This document shows, one piece after another, positions 51,967 to 61,421 of a stretch of 64,000 nt of DNA. The DNA comes from Trinickia dinghuensis. Lineage in GTDB: Bacteria > Pseudomonadota > Gammaproteobacteria > Burkholderiales > Burkholderiaceae. The number at the start of each line of letters is the position of its first letter. Within the stretch, counting starts at the first letter, position 1. The stretch spans positions 62,001-126,000 of the forward strand of contig NZ_QRGA01000001.1 in assembly GCF_003367175.1 (NCBI RefSeq). Reading direction: 5' to 3'. Position numbers and translations under genes: made by a program. The notes under the pieces were generated by a model. That model searched no databases, had not been told where the DNA came from, and was given only the letters and a program-made list of their open reading frames with translations.

Positions 51967-52278
51967 ATGAAGTATCGGCCGAAATTTCTACTGATATCGT
52001 TCGCGTCGGCCTTATTGCTCGCGGGCTGCGCCATGGGTACGCCGGGCGGAATGCAGGAAGGCGCGCGGACGCACCTGAGCCCGACGCAATGCACCGACCT
52101 CACCGCGCTGAGACACCACGAGCCTCTCACGCGTGAGCGCAACTCGAGCGAATTGTCCGCGCTGGAAGAAGCGGGTTATCGCCCGTCCTTGTTCTGGGAT
52201 CCATACTACCCGGAGGATCTGCAGACGGCGCAGATTCAGGTCGATCGCTGGTACCGGATGGAGTGCCCGCAAACCTGA
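51967..52278 (+). CDS. DUF4148-like small lipoprotein
   Basis: Lipoprotein of 103 residues: signal peptide with lipobox (ALLLAGCAMG), then LTRERNSSELSALEEAGYRPS and DPYYPEDLQTAQIQVDRWY. The latter matches the DUF4148 pattern (LTR...EL..LE.AGY.P....YP.D.Q.A) common and often multicopy in Burkholderiaceae. Function unknown. AAGGAGA precedes the ATG. It is downstream of the pump gene but separated by about 110 bp, so it is probably independent. Confidence 0.75.
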   Translation: MKYRPKFLLISFASALLLAGCAMGTPGGMQEGARTHLSPTQCTDLTALRHHEPLTRERNSSELSALEEAGYRPSLFWDPYYPEDLQTAQIQVDRWYRMECPQT

Positions 52279-52324
52279 CAGGAGTGATACGGACGGTGCC
52301 GCGCAAGCTCGGCGCCGTGTCGAT

Positions 52325-53947
52325 TCACCGGCGCGGCTCGCCCGCGCGAGAGCGATGCGCGTGATGATCGGGATGATCCTCGAGCAGCTTGCGCACCACC
52401 CCGTTGGTCCAGCCGAAACCGTCCTGCAACGGATACTCGCCGCCGCCCCCGCCTTGCATCGCATCGAGGTCGTGATGCAGGGCGTATTTCTCGACGAGCT
52501 TGCACTCGCGTTCGTAAACCGCCGCGACGGTCGCGAGCCAGCGGTGCGCGATATCGAGCCCTAGCGCGCGTTCGCCGTAACGAATCAACCCGCGCACGGC
52601 CATCCATTGCAGCGGCGCCCATCCGTTGGATCGATCCCATTGCTGCGGGCTTTCTTGCTCGGTCGTCCTCACGCCGCCGGCCGTCAGCAATCGAAACTCG
52701 AGGGCACGCGCGGCATGGTGCGCTTGTTCATGCGTGGCGAGCCCCACATACAACGGCACGGCAAGCGCCGCGCTCACCCCGCTTCGCTGCGCGCCGAGCT
52801 GCCAGTCGTAATCGACGAATGCGCCATCCTTTTCGTTCCACAGATACCGATCGATGGCGCCGCGCCGCGCGGCTGCATGTCCGTGAAACAACTCGGCTGT
52901 GCCCGTATCCCCTTCGGCGCGCGCCAGCTTCTCGATCTGCGTCTCGAGTTTGTAGAGGAAGCTGTTGAGATCGACGGGCAAGATCGACGTTGTGCGTATC
53001 GTCGACAAATCGTTCGGATCGGCCAGCCAACGCGAACTGAAGTCCCAGCCCGACTCCGCTCCCGCGCGCAGGTCGCGATAGACCTCGCCGGCCGGACGCG
53101 CGCTGCCCGCTGCCGTGGCGACGTCCTCGAGGTAGCCTTCGTCGCGCGGCGTGTCGCGCTCGTCCCAGTAGCGGTTCAGCAGGCTGCCATCGGGCAGCCG
53201 CACCACATGCCGCGCCGCGTTGCCCGGTGAAAGACCTTCGGCGCCGTCCATCCAGTAGGCGTGCTCGCGCTTCAACTGCGGCAGATACCGGACGGCCCGC
53301 TTGACGCCGTGCTGCTCGAACAAGTCGACCATCAGCGCGAACACGGGCGGCTGCGAGCGGCTCAAGTAATACGTGCGATTGCCGTTCGGGATGTGTCCGT
53401 AATGGTCGATCAGAAACGAGAAGTTATCCGCCATGCTGCGCAGCAGATCGTGCCGGCCGCTTTGCGCGAGACCGAGCATCGTGAAGTACGAGTCCCAGTA
53501 ATACATCTCGCTGAAGCGGCCTCCGGGCACGACGTAGTCGTGCGGCAGCGGCAACAGCGAACTCATGGCCGGATGCTGTCTCGGCTGACGGCTCAAAACC
53601 GTCCATAACCCGTCGATGTGCGCCGCGAGCGTCTGCCGCGGGTCGGCCACATAGGGCTCCGTCGGCATCGGCTCGTGCGCGAAATGCGTCTTCACGAAGC
53701 CCTTCAGATCGAAGCCCGGCAACACATGATCGGCGCGGTAACGCCGCATGATCTCTTCGGGATCGATGAGCGGCACGCAATCGACGAACGACTTGCTATC
53801 GTCGAATACGCGTCCCGATTGCACGGCGACGAACAGCTCCTGATAGCGATCGGCCGGCGTCAGCACGTCCGCCGGGGCGACGTGCCCGACATCCGGTGCA
53901 GCGCCGCCGGCTGCCAGCATTGTGTCCGCGGCGATCGTCATGCTCAT
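52325..53947 (-). CDS. treA: Trehalase, glycoside hydrolase family 37
   Basis: Enzyme of 540 residues that splits trehalose into two glucose. Both GH37 signatures are present: [14 protein letters not shown] and [10 protein letters not shown]. The likely acid is the aspartate in [10 protein letters not shown], and the second carboxylate is in [14 protein letters not shown]. The N-terminus ([21 protein letters not shown]) is not a convincing signal peptide, so a cytoplasmic (TreF-like) location is possible despite the symbol. The start overlaps the upstream SDR stop codon (ATGA), so the two are coupled. The C-terminus is histidine/arginine-rich. Confidence 0.93.
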   Translation of the reverse strand: MSMTIAADTMLAAGGAAPDVGHVAPADVLTPADRYQELFVAVQSGRVFDDSKSFVDCVPLIDPEEIMRRYRADHVLPGFDLKGFVKTHFAHEPMPTEPYVADPRQTLAAHIDGLWTVLSRQPRQHPAMSSLLPLPHDYVVPGGRFSEMYYWDSYFTMLGLAQSGRHDLLRSMADNFSFLIDHYGHIPNGNRTYYLSRSQPPVFALMVDLFEQHGVKRAVRYLPQLKREHAYWMDGAEGLSPGNAARHVVRLPDGSLLNRYWDERDTPRDEGYLEDVATAAGSARPAGEVYRDLRAGAESGWDFSSRWLADPNDLSTIRTTSILPVDLNSFLYKLETQIEKLARAEGDTGTAELFHGHAAARRGAIDRYLWNEKDGAFVDYDWQLGAQRSGVSAALAVPLYVGLATHEQAHHAARALEFRLLTAGGVRTTEQESPQQWDRSNGWAPLQWMAVRGLIRYGERALGLDIAHRWLATVAAVYERECKLVEKYALHHDLDAMQGGGGGEYPLQDGFGWTNGVVRKLLEDHPDHHAHRSRAGEPRR

Positions 53948-54723
53948 TGTTCAGAGTAATTCCATAGTAAGCCGCCATCGACGTAAAGCGTCGACCCCGT
54001 GACGTAATCCGCTTCGTCCGACGCCAGGAACAACACCGCATTGGCGACGTCGAGCGGATTGCCTAGCCGCTTGAGCGGGATATTGGCGAGCAGTGCATTG
54101 AGTTCAGTCGCATTGTGCAGCAAACGATCGTTGATCGACGTGCCGACGGCACCCGGTGCAACGTTATTGACGGTAATGCCCAGTGGCGCGAGCTCGATCG
54201 CGAGATTGCGCATCATCATCTTCATGCCGCCCTTGCTCGCGCAATAGCTCGTGAAGTGAGGAAACGGCAATTCCTCATGGACCGAGCTGATGTTGACGAT
54301 GCGGCCGCCGCGCTGCGTGTCGCGCAAGTGGCTGACGAAGGCTTGCGTGATAAAGAATGCGCCTTTCAGATTGATGTCGAGGACGCGGTCGTAGTCTGCT
54401 TCGGTCACGTCGAGGAACCCTGCGTTGTGCTCGACGCCGGCGTTGTTGACGAGCACGTCGATCCGGCCCATCTTCTGGATCCCTTCCGCAACGAGTTGGC
54501 GGCTGGATTCCGTGACGCTGATGTCGCCCGCCACGATGCAGCCGTCGCTGCCCGCCGCGCGCACGTCGGACAGCGTTTGTTCGGAGCGGCTGTCGTCGTG
54601 GAGGTCGTTGATGATGAGCTTCGCGCCCTCCTGCGCCAGACGCACCGCCACGGCCCGGCCGATCCCTTGCCCCGCGCCCGTCACGAGCGCGATCTTGCCT
54701 TGCATTCTCATAGCGTTCTCCAT
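53944..54723 (-). CDS. Short-chain dehydrogenase/reductase, glucose 1-dehydrogenase-like
   Basis: SDR of 259 residues. Cofactor motif VTGAGQGIG (about 14-22), NNAG (about 92-95), catalytic S-Y-K in ISS...YCASKGG, and a C-terminal GSTLYVDGG are all in place. The organisation of trehalase plus this enzyme suggests that glucose released from trehalose is oxidised to gluconolactone, which could feed the gluconate genes at 59.5-62.6 kb; this link is inference. The start could be 54723 or the MRMQGK methionine shortly after. Confidence 0.85.
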   Translation of the reverse strand: MENAMRMQGKIALVTGAGQGIGRAVAVRLAQEGAKLIINDLHDDSRSEQTLSDVRAAGSDGCIVAGDISVTESSRQLVAEGIQKMGRIDVLVNNAGVEHNAGFLDVTEADYDRVLDINLKGAFFITQAFVSHLRDTQRGGRIVNISSVHEELPFPHFTSYCASKGGMKMMMRNLAIELAPLGITVNNVAPGAVGTSINDRLLHNATELNALLANIPLKRLGNPLDVANAVLFLASDEADYVTGSTLYVDGGLLWNYSEQ

Positions 54724-55004
54724 GCTTGCTCTTGCTCCTTACGACTCCGTAGAAACCTGAAACGTTTCCAAAGCAAAACATGGGCCTAGCGAATTCGGAC
54801 TCGCGGAACGCGCGGATCTCGGTAATTGACTTCAAAGCCTTCGATTTCGCTTACATCGGCGGCGATCGGCCATCCCGGAAGTCGCGGACACGCAGCCAAT
54901 CCGTACCGCCAGCTATCCCTCAATCTGTACCGGTACTGTTCGGTGGCCTAATCGTAGACTGTCCCGACGCCCATCACGCCACATTCCGCAGCAGGTCCGA
55001 CACG

Positions 55005-55622
55005 ATGCCGCTTTCTCTCCCCTATGCCGCGCTTTCCGCCGCAATGACCTTCGCGTTGGTGATGTCGATCACGCCGGGTCCGAACAACACGATGCTGCTC
55101 GCTTCCGGCGTGAACTTCGGATTGCGCCGCACGGTGCCGCACATGCTCGGCATTACATGCGGCTGCATGGTCATGATGATCGCGATCGCGTTGGGGCTCG
55201 GCCAGATCTTCACGCGCTTTCCGCGTTTGTATTCGGTGATGGAGATCGTCAGCGCGGCGTATCTGCTCTATCTCGCGTGGAAGATCGCTTCCTCAGGCAA
55301 GCTGTCGATCGGCGCGGCCAACGAGCGGCCGTTGACGTTTCTGCAAGCCGCCGCGTTTCAATGGGTCAACCCGAAGGCGTGGATGATGGCGGTGACAGGC
55401 GCGACGGCGTTCCATCTGCACGACAACCTGTTGATCAACGCGCTTTTGCTGGCCGCGGCGTTCGCGATCGTCAATTTGCCGAGCATTACGGTCTGGGCCG
55501 CATTCGGCCTCGGGATGAGACGATTCTTGACAGGCCCGGCGATGCTGCGAGCGTTCAATTGGAGCATGGCCGCCTTGCTGGTCGCTTCGATCGTGCCGAT
55601 GTTTTCGCACGGATCGATATAA
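55005..55622 (+). CDS. LysE/RhtB family amino-acid exporter
   Basis: Inner-membrane exporter of 205 residues with the family motif MSITPGPNNTML near residue 20 and six hydrophobic segments. QWVNPKAWMMA contains the conserved NPKAW. The ATG at 55005 is used; the open frame extends upstream but lacks protein-like composition. It is divergent from the SDR gene across about 280 bp and followed by the EamA transporter, with which it may share export duties. Substrate unknown. Confidence 0.88.
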   Translation: MPLSLPYAALSAAMTFALVMSITPGPNNTMLLASGVNFGLRRTVPHMLGITCGCMVMMIAIALGLGQIFTRFPRLYSVMEIVSAAYLLYLAWKIASSGKLSIGAANERPLTFLQAAAFQWVNPKAWMMAVTGATAFHLHDNLLINALLLAAAFAIVNLPSITVWAAFGLGMRRFLTGPAMLRAFNWSMAALLVASIVPMFSHGSI

Positions 55623-55755
55623 GCCTACAAGAAGCGCCACAAGCAAGGACAGACACGATGTGCCGTGGACGCGGCGCAATCGGTCGATGCGTTAAGCTAT
55701 TCCGTGATTCGCTATGTCGCTATAGATTCGATTCCACGGAATACCTAATACCTTG

Positions 55756-56829
55756 ATGCCTGTCCGATTGAACGCCGCGCTGACCGCGCTGCTCGCCGCC
55801 GCACTGTTCGGTGCGACCACGCCCGTCGCCAAGCTGCTGCTCGGCACGCTTTCGCCTTTCATGCTGGCGGGGCTCTTTTATCTGGGCAGCGGCGTAGGGC
55901 TTGGGCTGGCGATACTCGTGCGGCGCACCGTCCGTTCCGGTCAGGCGCAAGAGCACGACGCCCAAATTCACCAATCCGAGATTCCTTGGCTTGCCGGCGC
56001 GATCGCGGCCGGCGGCGTCGCCGGTCCCGCGCTGCTGATGCTCGGGCTCGGCAGCACGCCGGCCGCGACCGGTTCGCTGCTGCTCAATCTCGAAGGGGTA
56101 TTTACGGCGGTCATCGCGTGGGTGGTCTTCCGCGAGAACGTCGATCTGCAGATCTTCCTCGGCATGGTGGCGATCGTCGCGGGCGGGGTTTTGCTGTCGT
56201 GGACGGGCGGCACCGTCGGTTTTCCCATCGGCGCGTTGCTGATTGCCGGCGCCTGCGCATGCTGGGCGATCGACAACAATTTAACGCGCAAGGTATCCAC
56301 GAACGACGCGATGGTGATCGCTTGCCTGAAGGGGCTCGTCGCCGGCCCCGTCAATCTCGTCATCGCCCACTGGCTCGGCGCTTCGATGCCTGCGGCAGGC
56401 CACGTGGCAGCGGCGATGGCAACGGGATTCGCCGGCTACGGCGTGAGCCTCGTGCTGTTCGTCGTCGCGCTTCGCAACCTGGGCTCGGCGCGAACGGGGG
56501 CGTATTTCTCGGTGGCGCCGCTGTTCGGCGTGGTACTGTCGCTCGCGTTGTGGCCGGCGATGCCGCCACCGCTCTTCTGGTGTGCGGCAGCGCTAATGGC
56601 GATCGGCATCTGGCTGCATCTGCGCGAGCGTCACGAACATCCGCATACGCACGAGCCGCTGCAGCACACGCACAAGCACCGGCACGATGAGCATCATCAG
56701 CACGAGCATGACTTCGAATGGGACGGCGCGGAGCCGCATACGCACCCGCACCGCCACGTGCCGATCACGCATACACATGCGCACTTTCCGGATATTCACC
56801 ACCGGCACTCGCATTCGCATTCGCATTAG
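55756..56829 (+). CDS. EamA/DMT family transporter with a histidine-rich C-terminal tail
   Basis: Inner-membrane transporter of 357 residues. The first 290 form two EamA repeats with ten hydrophobic segments (for example ALFGATTPVAKLLLG and ATGSLLLNLEGVFTAVIAWVVF). The last 70 or so residues hold about 25 histidines (HEHPHTH, HTHKHRH, HHQHEHDFEWDG, THTHAHF, HHRHSHSHSH), a tail expected to bind zinc, nickel or cobalt in the cytoplasm. That suggests a metal-linked transport function, unusual for DMT exporters. ATG at 55756 is favoured over a TTG directly before it. Confidence 0.9.
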   Translation: MPVRLNAALTALLAAALFGATTPVAKLLLGTLSPFMLAGLFYLGSGVGLGLAILVRRTVRSGQAQEHDAQIHQSEIPWLAGAIAAGGVAGPALLMLGLGSTPAATGSLLLNLEGVFTAVIAWVVFRENVDLQIFLGMVAIVAGGVLLSWTGGTVGFPIGALLIAGACACWAIDNNLTRKVSTNDAMVIACLKGLVAGPVNLVIAHWLGASMPAAGHVAAAMATGFAGYGVSLVLFVVALRNLGSARTGAYFSVAPLFGVVLSLALWPAMPPPLFWCAAALMAIGIWLHLRERHEHPHTHEPLQHTHKHRHDEHHQHEHDFEWDGAEPHTHPHRHVPITHTHAHFPDIHHRHSHSHSH

Positions 56830-56898
56830 CGCGTGGGTAGACCGTCGATGCTCGTTGACCCACGGTGGTAACTGAACGAAGGTAGCGCCACGCAATAG

Positions 56899-57041
56899 GT
56901 ATGAAGTCATCGTAATTCCGACGTATGCTATGTCATACAAATTTATAATAAAGCATGATATTTCATACTCAATCTTGAAACCATCGGGTGGCGGCGTATA
57001 ATTTTTCATAACTCTCCCATTCAGAGTATGAAATGTCATTC
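56899..57041 (+). promoter_or_regulatory. hipBA promoter with an array of operator sites
   Basis: TTGAAA (56975-56980) and TATAAT (56997-57002), 16 bp apart, make a good sigma-70 promoter. Three 16-bp sites share GTATG-N6-CATAC-like symmetry: 56923-56938 GTATGCTATGTCATAC, 56953-56968 GCATGATATTTCATAC, and 57026-57041 GTATGAAATGTCATTC, which covers the hipB start codon. A shorter relative lies at 56899-56910. HipB binding to flanking sites would bend the promoter and block it. Confidence 0.7.
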
Positions 57042-57323
57042 GTTGATCAAGTTAGGACGCTTCTTTCGCGCCGCGGCGTGTCCGTCACCGAATTGGGCGA
57101 CCTGACGGGCATCGCTCGCCCCAATTTGTCCGCGACCTTGGCGGGCAGGCACGATGCTCGGGGCAACACGCTGGATGCGCTCGCGGCAGGTTTGGACGCG
57201 CAATGGGTGCTCGTGCCAAAGGAGCACCTCGCAGCGGTCCGCCAGGTCCTGGCTGGGAAGGGTACTGGGCCTGATCTCCAGGCGCCGAGCGCAGCGGAAA
57301 TGTTTCTGAAGGGGCGCCAATGA
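57033..57323 (+). CDS. hipB: HipB antitoxin (XRE family)
   Basis: DNA-binding antitoxin of 96 residues. The helix-turn-helix spans VRTLLSRRGVSVTELGDLTGIARPNLSATLAGR (about 7-40), and the flexible C-terminus ends in EMFLKGRQ. HipB binds HipA and represses the operon. The ATG at 57033 has only a weak ribosome site and lies within an operator copy, so translation could be coupled to regulator binding. The stop overlaps the hipA start (ATGA). Confidence 0.85.
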   Translation: MSFVDQVRTLLSRRGVSVTELGDLTGIARPNLSATLAGRHDARGNTLDALAAGLDAQWVLVPKEHLAAVRQVLAGKGTGPDLQAPSAAEMFLKGRQ

Positions 57324-58621
57324 CCGACGCAATCCATCCGCGCTACCTGGAGGTGCGGCTTTACGGCGAGGTCTGTGGCTACCTCTGCGAATTTGCCGGA
57401 AACTGCCGCTTCGTGCCGTCCGAATCGTTCAAGGCTGCCAATGGCGCGCCGACGCTCACCCTATCGATGGCGATCCCAGGCACGCCCGCAATCGCGGCCG
57501 ACATCTTTTCAAACGCTTTCCACCCCGCGCTCTACAACACAGGCGGCAAGCTTCCGCCATTCTTTGCGGGGCTCCTCCCAGAGAGCGATCTGCGCAAGCG
57601 GCTGGAAGCGACTCGCCACAATCCGGAAGACCGAGATGACTTCGGCGTACTGGCTGCCGCCGGTGAAGATCTGCCAGGCTCAGTTGTCGTTCAGCCGCCC
57701 GCCGACGCGCACAGCATTCCGGAGTATGCGCGAACGTTCGGTGTCACCGGCGCCGCCGACGATCTCGAAATGAGCGTAACGGAAGGGGCTGCCGAGGGCG
57801 CTGCCTCCATCTCCGGCGTGCAGAACAAGCTCGCGCTTTCGACCGTGAACAAAGGCAAGCGGTACACGATGCCGGGACACGGGAAGCTTTCCGATGTCAT
57901 CGCCAAGCTTCCGGCCAAAAACGACGACTCGCAGATCTTCAACGAGTACGTCGCCATGCAACTTGCCAAAGCGGCCGGTGTCAACGTCGCGTCGTGCGAG
58001 ACGATGAATCTCTCGGCCATCGAAATCGACGGGCTTCAGTCCATTGCAGGCGCAGCGACGTCGTTCCTCGCAGTCGAGCGCTACGATCGACAGGGCAACG
58101 AGCGCATCCACGCGGAAGACGCTTGCCAGATGCTGGGACGCATGCCAGCCGCTAAGTATGGGAAAGAGGAGCAGTTCCGTCTGCTGCTGGGTTTGCTCAA
58201 CGCCCTGAGTCCGCGGGGCGTTAGGGATGTCCGTCAATTCTTCGTGCGGCAAACGGTCAACACGCTTATCGGCAACAGCGATGCGCACCTCAAGAATTTT
58301 TCCGTCCTCTACACGGACAAGGTTCACCCGGAGTTGAGCCCAGCCTACGACATTGTGTGCGTCTCCGCGTTGCCGGGGTTCTCCACATTCGGGACGAACG
58401 TCGCCATCGATCGCATGCAGCGCGCTCAAACGCTCGATACCTACACGGAACTAGCTAAGGCCGCAGGCATTGCTCAGCGTATCGCGACCGCCGCGGTGAA
58501 AACAGCGGTATCCGCCGCTCGGGACACATGGCCGAAAATGCTCGACGAGCTTCCGACGCCGCAGGGCATGAAGGAGGTGATCCTTGATCGCCTTGACACG
58601 TTGCCGTTGGCGTCACTCTGA
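57320..58621 (+). CDS. hipA: HipA-type serine/threonine kinase toxin
   Basis: Toxin kinase of 433 residues, matching E. coli HipA length. The N-terminal subdomain has GLLPESDLRKRLEA. The phosphate-binding loop carries the serine (S165, SISGVQNKLAL) that is the autophosphorylation site in HipA. The catalytic aspartate is D321 (IGNSDAHLKNFSVLY) and the metal-binding aspartate D344 (SPAYDIVCV). All active-site parts are intact. The known family role is phosphorylating glutamyl-tRNA synthetase, leading to growth arrest; the target here may differ. Confidence 0.93.
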   Translation: MTDAIHPRYLEVRLYGEVCGYLCEFAGNCRFVPSESFKAANGAPTLTLSMAIPGTPAIAADIFSNAFHPALYNTGGKLPPFFAGLLPESDLRKRLEATRHNPEDRDDFGVLAAAGEDLPGSVVVQPPADAHSIPEYARTFGVTGAADDLEMSVTEGAAEGAASISGVQNKLALSTVNKGKRYTMPGHGKLSDVIAKLPAKNDDSQIFNEYVAMQLAKAAGVNVASCETMNLSAIEIDGLQSIAGAATSFLAVERYDRQGNERIHAEDACQMLGRMPAAKYGKEEQFRLLLGLLNALSPRGVRDVRQFFVRQTVNTLIGNSDAHLKNFSVLYTDKVHPELSPAYDIVCVSALPGFSTFGTNVAIDRMQRAQTLDTYTELAKAAGIAQRIATAAVKTAVSAARDTWPKMLDELPTPQGMKEVILDRLDTLPLASL

Positions 58622-58713
58622 GGGGCTGTTCGATTGAGAATTAAAAACAATCGACCTTCTCGACTCGGCCACGATCTTTCGCAGCCGACCCGTTGCGGCC
58701 TTTCGTCCCTGAC

Positions 58714-59076
58714 TTACGCGGTGCCGATCAGCACGTCGGCGGGAATATGCAGCCCATCGTGCAGCTTGCGGATCATGGCAAGACTCAACGCGCGGCGGCC
58801 GGCCAGCACCTCATACACGCGGTTGCTGTTTCCGATATACGGCTGCATGTCGGGAACCGACAGGCCCGCCTGTTCCATCCGAAATCTGATCGCGTCGATC
58901 GGGTTCGGCGCCACCATCGGGAAGTGCTCTGCCTCATACTTCTCGACGAGGATCGCCAGAATCTCCAGTTTGTCGCCTTCCTGCGTGCTCGGAGCGGGAT
59001 CCATGTCGACGAGCTCGGACACCGCCATCAGGGCAGCCTCGTAATCGGCCTCGGTTCGAATCGGGTGAATGTCCAT
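58714..59076 (-). CDS. higA: HigA-type antitoxin (XRE family)
   Basis: Antitoxin of 120 residues. The N-terminal half has MDIHPIRTEADYEAALMAVSELVDMDP, the standard HigA pattern for those located after HigB, and the C-terminal helix-turn-helix is MQPYIGNSNRVYEVLAGRRALSLAMIRKLHDGL. It begins 4 bp after the toxin gene stop, so toxin comes first as in most higBA loci. It converges with hipA across 92 bp. Confidence 0.9.
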   Translation of the reverse strand: MDIHPIRTEADYEAALMAVSELVDMDPAPSTQEGDKLEILAILVEKYEAEHFPMVAPNPIDAIRFRMEQAGLSVPDMQPYIGNSNRVYEVLAGRRALSLAMIRKLHDGLHIPADVLIGTA

Positions 59077-59080
59077 CTCG

Positions 59081-59383
59081 TTACTCCATTTCTACGGTTG
59101 CCGCATCGACCTTGTCGTATTCCGCGTGCGTGCCGACAAACTTCACATACACCACGCCGATCTGGTAGGCCACCGCGACGATCAACCGGAAGTCGTTGCC
59201 CTTGATGTTAAAGACCACGCGGTTCCGACCGACGAAGCTCGCGCTGGCGTACTGGTCCTTGATGTTCTGCGGAGTCTTCCATTTGGCCTTTGACGCTTCC
59301 ACGTGCCACGCCAACAACGGCTGCTCGGCTTGCGCATGACGCGCGATGAAATCAAGCAAGGTTCTTTTGGCAACGATTCGCAT
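59081..59383 (-). CDS. higB: HigB-type mRNA interferase toxin
   Basis: Toxin of 100 residues of the RelE/HigB fold. VAKRTLLDFIARHAQAEQPLLAW, NIKDQYASASFVGRNRVVFNIKGNDFRL and VGTHAEYDKVDAATVE give the classic HigB pattern. HigB cleaves mRNA on the ribosome. The ATG at 59383 is favoured over upstream in-frame methionines because it matches the family start MRIVAKRTL; the operator is just upstream. Confidence 0.92.
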   Translation of the reverse strand: MRIVAKRTLLDFIARHAQAEQPLLAWHVEASKAKWKTPQNIKDQYASASFVGRNRVVFNIKGNDFRLIVAVAYQIGVVYVKFVGTHAEYDKVDAATVEME

Positions 59384-59396
59384 CCCACACATCTTA

Positions 59397-59411
59397 GTCC
59401 CAATTTGGGAC
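59397..59411. promoter_or_regulatory. higBA operator
   Basis: GTCCCAA-T-TTGGGAC is a perfect 7-1-7 palindrome starting 14 bp before the higB start codon, the expected place for HigA binding and autorepression. Confidence 0.75.
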
Positions 59412-59455
59412 CCATGCAACAACTGCCTACGAATAGGCAGCGAGCAATTGACGCA

Positions 59456-60778
59456 TCAAGCCATTGACGCCCGGCTCTCCCTCACCCCCTCTCCCGGTTC
59501 GGCGATCGGCTCGATACGCCCCATCACGAACACGAACGAGATGATGCCGATCACGAGGATGACGCCCGCGATCAGGAATGCGTTGGTGAACGAGTTGGTC
59601 GCACCGACGATGAAGCCGGTCACGACGGGCGCCGCGACGCCCATCAGGTTGTTGACGAAGTTCATGATGCCGCCGACCGTACCGACGCCGCCCTTCGGCG
59701 CGATCAGCGACGGCAGCGACCAGCCGACGGGCGCGGCCGCCGCCAGCCCGCCCAGCGCAATCGAGATCCAGACGATCGCCCACATGGGGTTCGTCGTCAG
59801 CGTGGCGCCGAATACGGCGAGGCCGAGCACCATGCCGCAAACGAGCACTGCTTTGCGCACCCGTGTTTCGTCGCCGCCGCGGGCAATCAGATGGTCGATC
59901 AGCCAGCCGCCCACAACGAGATCGGCAACCGTCGCAACCGCCCAAGGAATCGCGGCGAACCCGGCGGACTTCAGGATGCTCATGTGCATCGTCTGCACGA
60001 GATAGCCCGGCAGCCACGTGAGGAACAGATAGAACGAATAGCCGTACGCGGCAAACCCGATCGTCAGCCCCCAGACTTTCGACTTCTTCAGCAAGTAGCC
60101 GAGCATCGCGAACACGCTTGCGCCCGACGCGCCTTCAGGCGTCGCGCCGCCCTCGACGATGTAGCGTCGCTCGGCTTCGGAAAGCTTCGGATCCCGGCTC
60201 GGATCGCGGTAGATGAAAAAGAACGCGACGAAGTACGCAAAGCTCAGAAACGCCGTCACGCCAAAGCCCCAGCGCCAGCCCATCCCGACCACAACCACCG
60301 CGACGAGCGGCACACCGATCACATTCGAGAATTTAGCTGCGGCGTCGAAGATCGCCGTGGCAAGCGCGCGCTCCTGGCGCGGGAACCAATACCCGGTTGC
60401 CTTCGAACTGACGGGGAAGCCCGGCGCCTCCGCGATGCCGAGCATCGCGCGCGCCGCGAAGATGCCGCCGAAGCCGCTCGCGAAAGCCGTGACCGTCGAC
60501 GCGGCCGCCCACAGGAACGCGCCCCAGCGGCCCAGACGGGTAACGCCGAACCGGTCGAGCACGATGCCGGCCGGCACCTGCAGCAGCGCATAAGGCCAGA
60601 AGAACGCGCTGAACAACAGGCCCATCTCGCCCGGCGAAAGATCGAATGCCGCCTTCAACTGCGGCGCCGCCACGGACAAGTTGATGCGGTCGAAGTAGTT
60701 GATGAGCACACCCACGCCCAGCAACACCCCCATTACCCAGCGCCGCTTCGCGACACGTTGCCCTGTAGTCGATGACAT
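59456..60778 (-). CDS. MFS transporter, anion:cation symporter family (likely gluconate)
   Basis: Inner-membrane permease of 440 residues with twelve hydrophobic segments. N-terminal INYFDRINLSVAAPQLK and DRFGVTRLGRWGAFLWA are the pattern of the ACS family (hexuronate, galactarate, gluconate-like sugar acids). The ATG has GGGGA ahead. It lies 10 bp after gluconokinase on the same strand and has an operator copy about 70 bp upstream, inside gntK. Gluconate is thus the probable substrate. Confidence 0.9.
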   Translation of the reverse strand: MSSTTGQRVAKRRWVMGVLLGVGVLINYFDRINLSVAAPQLKAAFDLSPGEMGLLFSAFFWPYALLQVPAGIVLDRFGVTRLGRWGAFLWAAASTVTAFASGFGGIFAARAMLGIAEAPGFPVSSKATGYWFPRQERALATAIFDAAAKFSNVIGVPLVAVVVVGMGWRWGFGVTAFLSFAYFVAFFFIYRDPSRDPKLSEAERRYIVEGGATPEGASGASVFAMLGYLLKKSKVWGLTIGFAAYGYSFYLFLTWLPGYLVQTMHMSILKSAGFAAIPWAVATVADLVVGGWLIDHLIARGGDETRVRKAVLVCGMVLGLAVFGATLTTNPMWAIVWISIALGGLAAAAPVGWSLPSLIAPKGGVGTVGGIMNFVNNLMGVAAPVVTGFIVGATNSFTNAFLIAGVILVIGIISFVFVMGRIEPIAEPGEGVRESRASMA

Positions 60779-60788
60779 TGTCGTCCCC

Positions 60789-61403
60789 TCAAGAATTGGA
60801 ATTGGTTTGGTGGATCGGTGAAATGCGCCGAGTTGCGCCCACGGTTAAGACAACGCTATCTTGAGCAACCGGCCCATACCCGGCATCTCGCGAAGTGCGC
60901 GCATGCCAGTCGATCGCCTCGTCGACAATGGCGTCGAGCGGACGCGTCGCATCCACTGTCAACGTCATGCTTTCGTCGACGGGTACTTCCAAATCGGCGA
61001 ACTGGCTAGCGATGAGCGAGTCGGGCATGAAATGGCCGCTGCGGCTGCCGACGCGTTTGGCCGCTTCATTCGGCGGCAAATCCAAGAAGACGAAGCCGAC
61101 CGACGGGCTGCCCAGCCGCAGACGATCACGATACCGGCGCTTGAGAGCCGAGCAGGCAAGCACAACCGGTTCGCCCCGCTCGCTCGCGCCTTTCAATTCG
61201 GCCGCCAGACGCTCGAGCCAGGGCCAGCGATCGGCGTCGACGAGCCCGGTGCCGCGCCGCATTTTGTCGACGTTGGCGGCGCAATGAAACGCGTCGCCCT
61301 CGATGAAGCGTCCGCCCAGGCGCGCAGCCACGGCGTGAGCGACGCTCGATTTTCCGCAGCCGGCGACGCCCATGACGACGATCGCTGATGCTGTCCGGTT
61401 CAT
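60789..61403 (-). CDS. gntK: Gluconokinase
   Basis: Kinase of 204 residues converting gluconate to 6-phosphogluconate. P-loop GVAGCGKSS (12-20), then GDAFHCAANVDKMRRGTGLVDADRWPWL and ACSALKRRYRDRLR, the invariant gluconokinase segments. AAGGAGCTG precedes the ATG at 61403. Divergent from the LacI-type repressor, with two operators between them. The C-terminal 30 residues extend past the usual end and contain the third operator copy in DNA. Confidence 0.95.
   Translation of the reverse strand: MNRTASAIVVMGVAGCGKSSVAHAVAARLGGRFIEGDAFHCAANVDKMRRGTGLVDADRWPWLERLAAELKGASERGEPVVLACSALKRRYRDRLRLGSPSVGFVFLDLPPNEAAKRVGSRSGHFMPDSLIASQFADLEVPVDESMTLTVDATRPLDAIVDEAIDWHARTSRDAGYGPVAQDSVVLTVGATRRISPIHQTNSNS
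60845..60864. promoter_or_regulatory. Gluconate operator site 3, inside gntK near the transporter
   Basis: TTAAGACAACGCTATCTTGA follows the common pattern TT-AGACA-CGCT-TC shared by the other two sites. It is 67 bp upstream of the MFS start, so the transporter probably has its own repressed promoter, or the site loops to the other two. Confidence 0.65.
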
Positions 61404-61421
61404 CGGTTTCAGCTCCTTACG

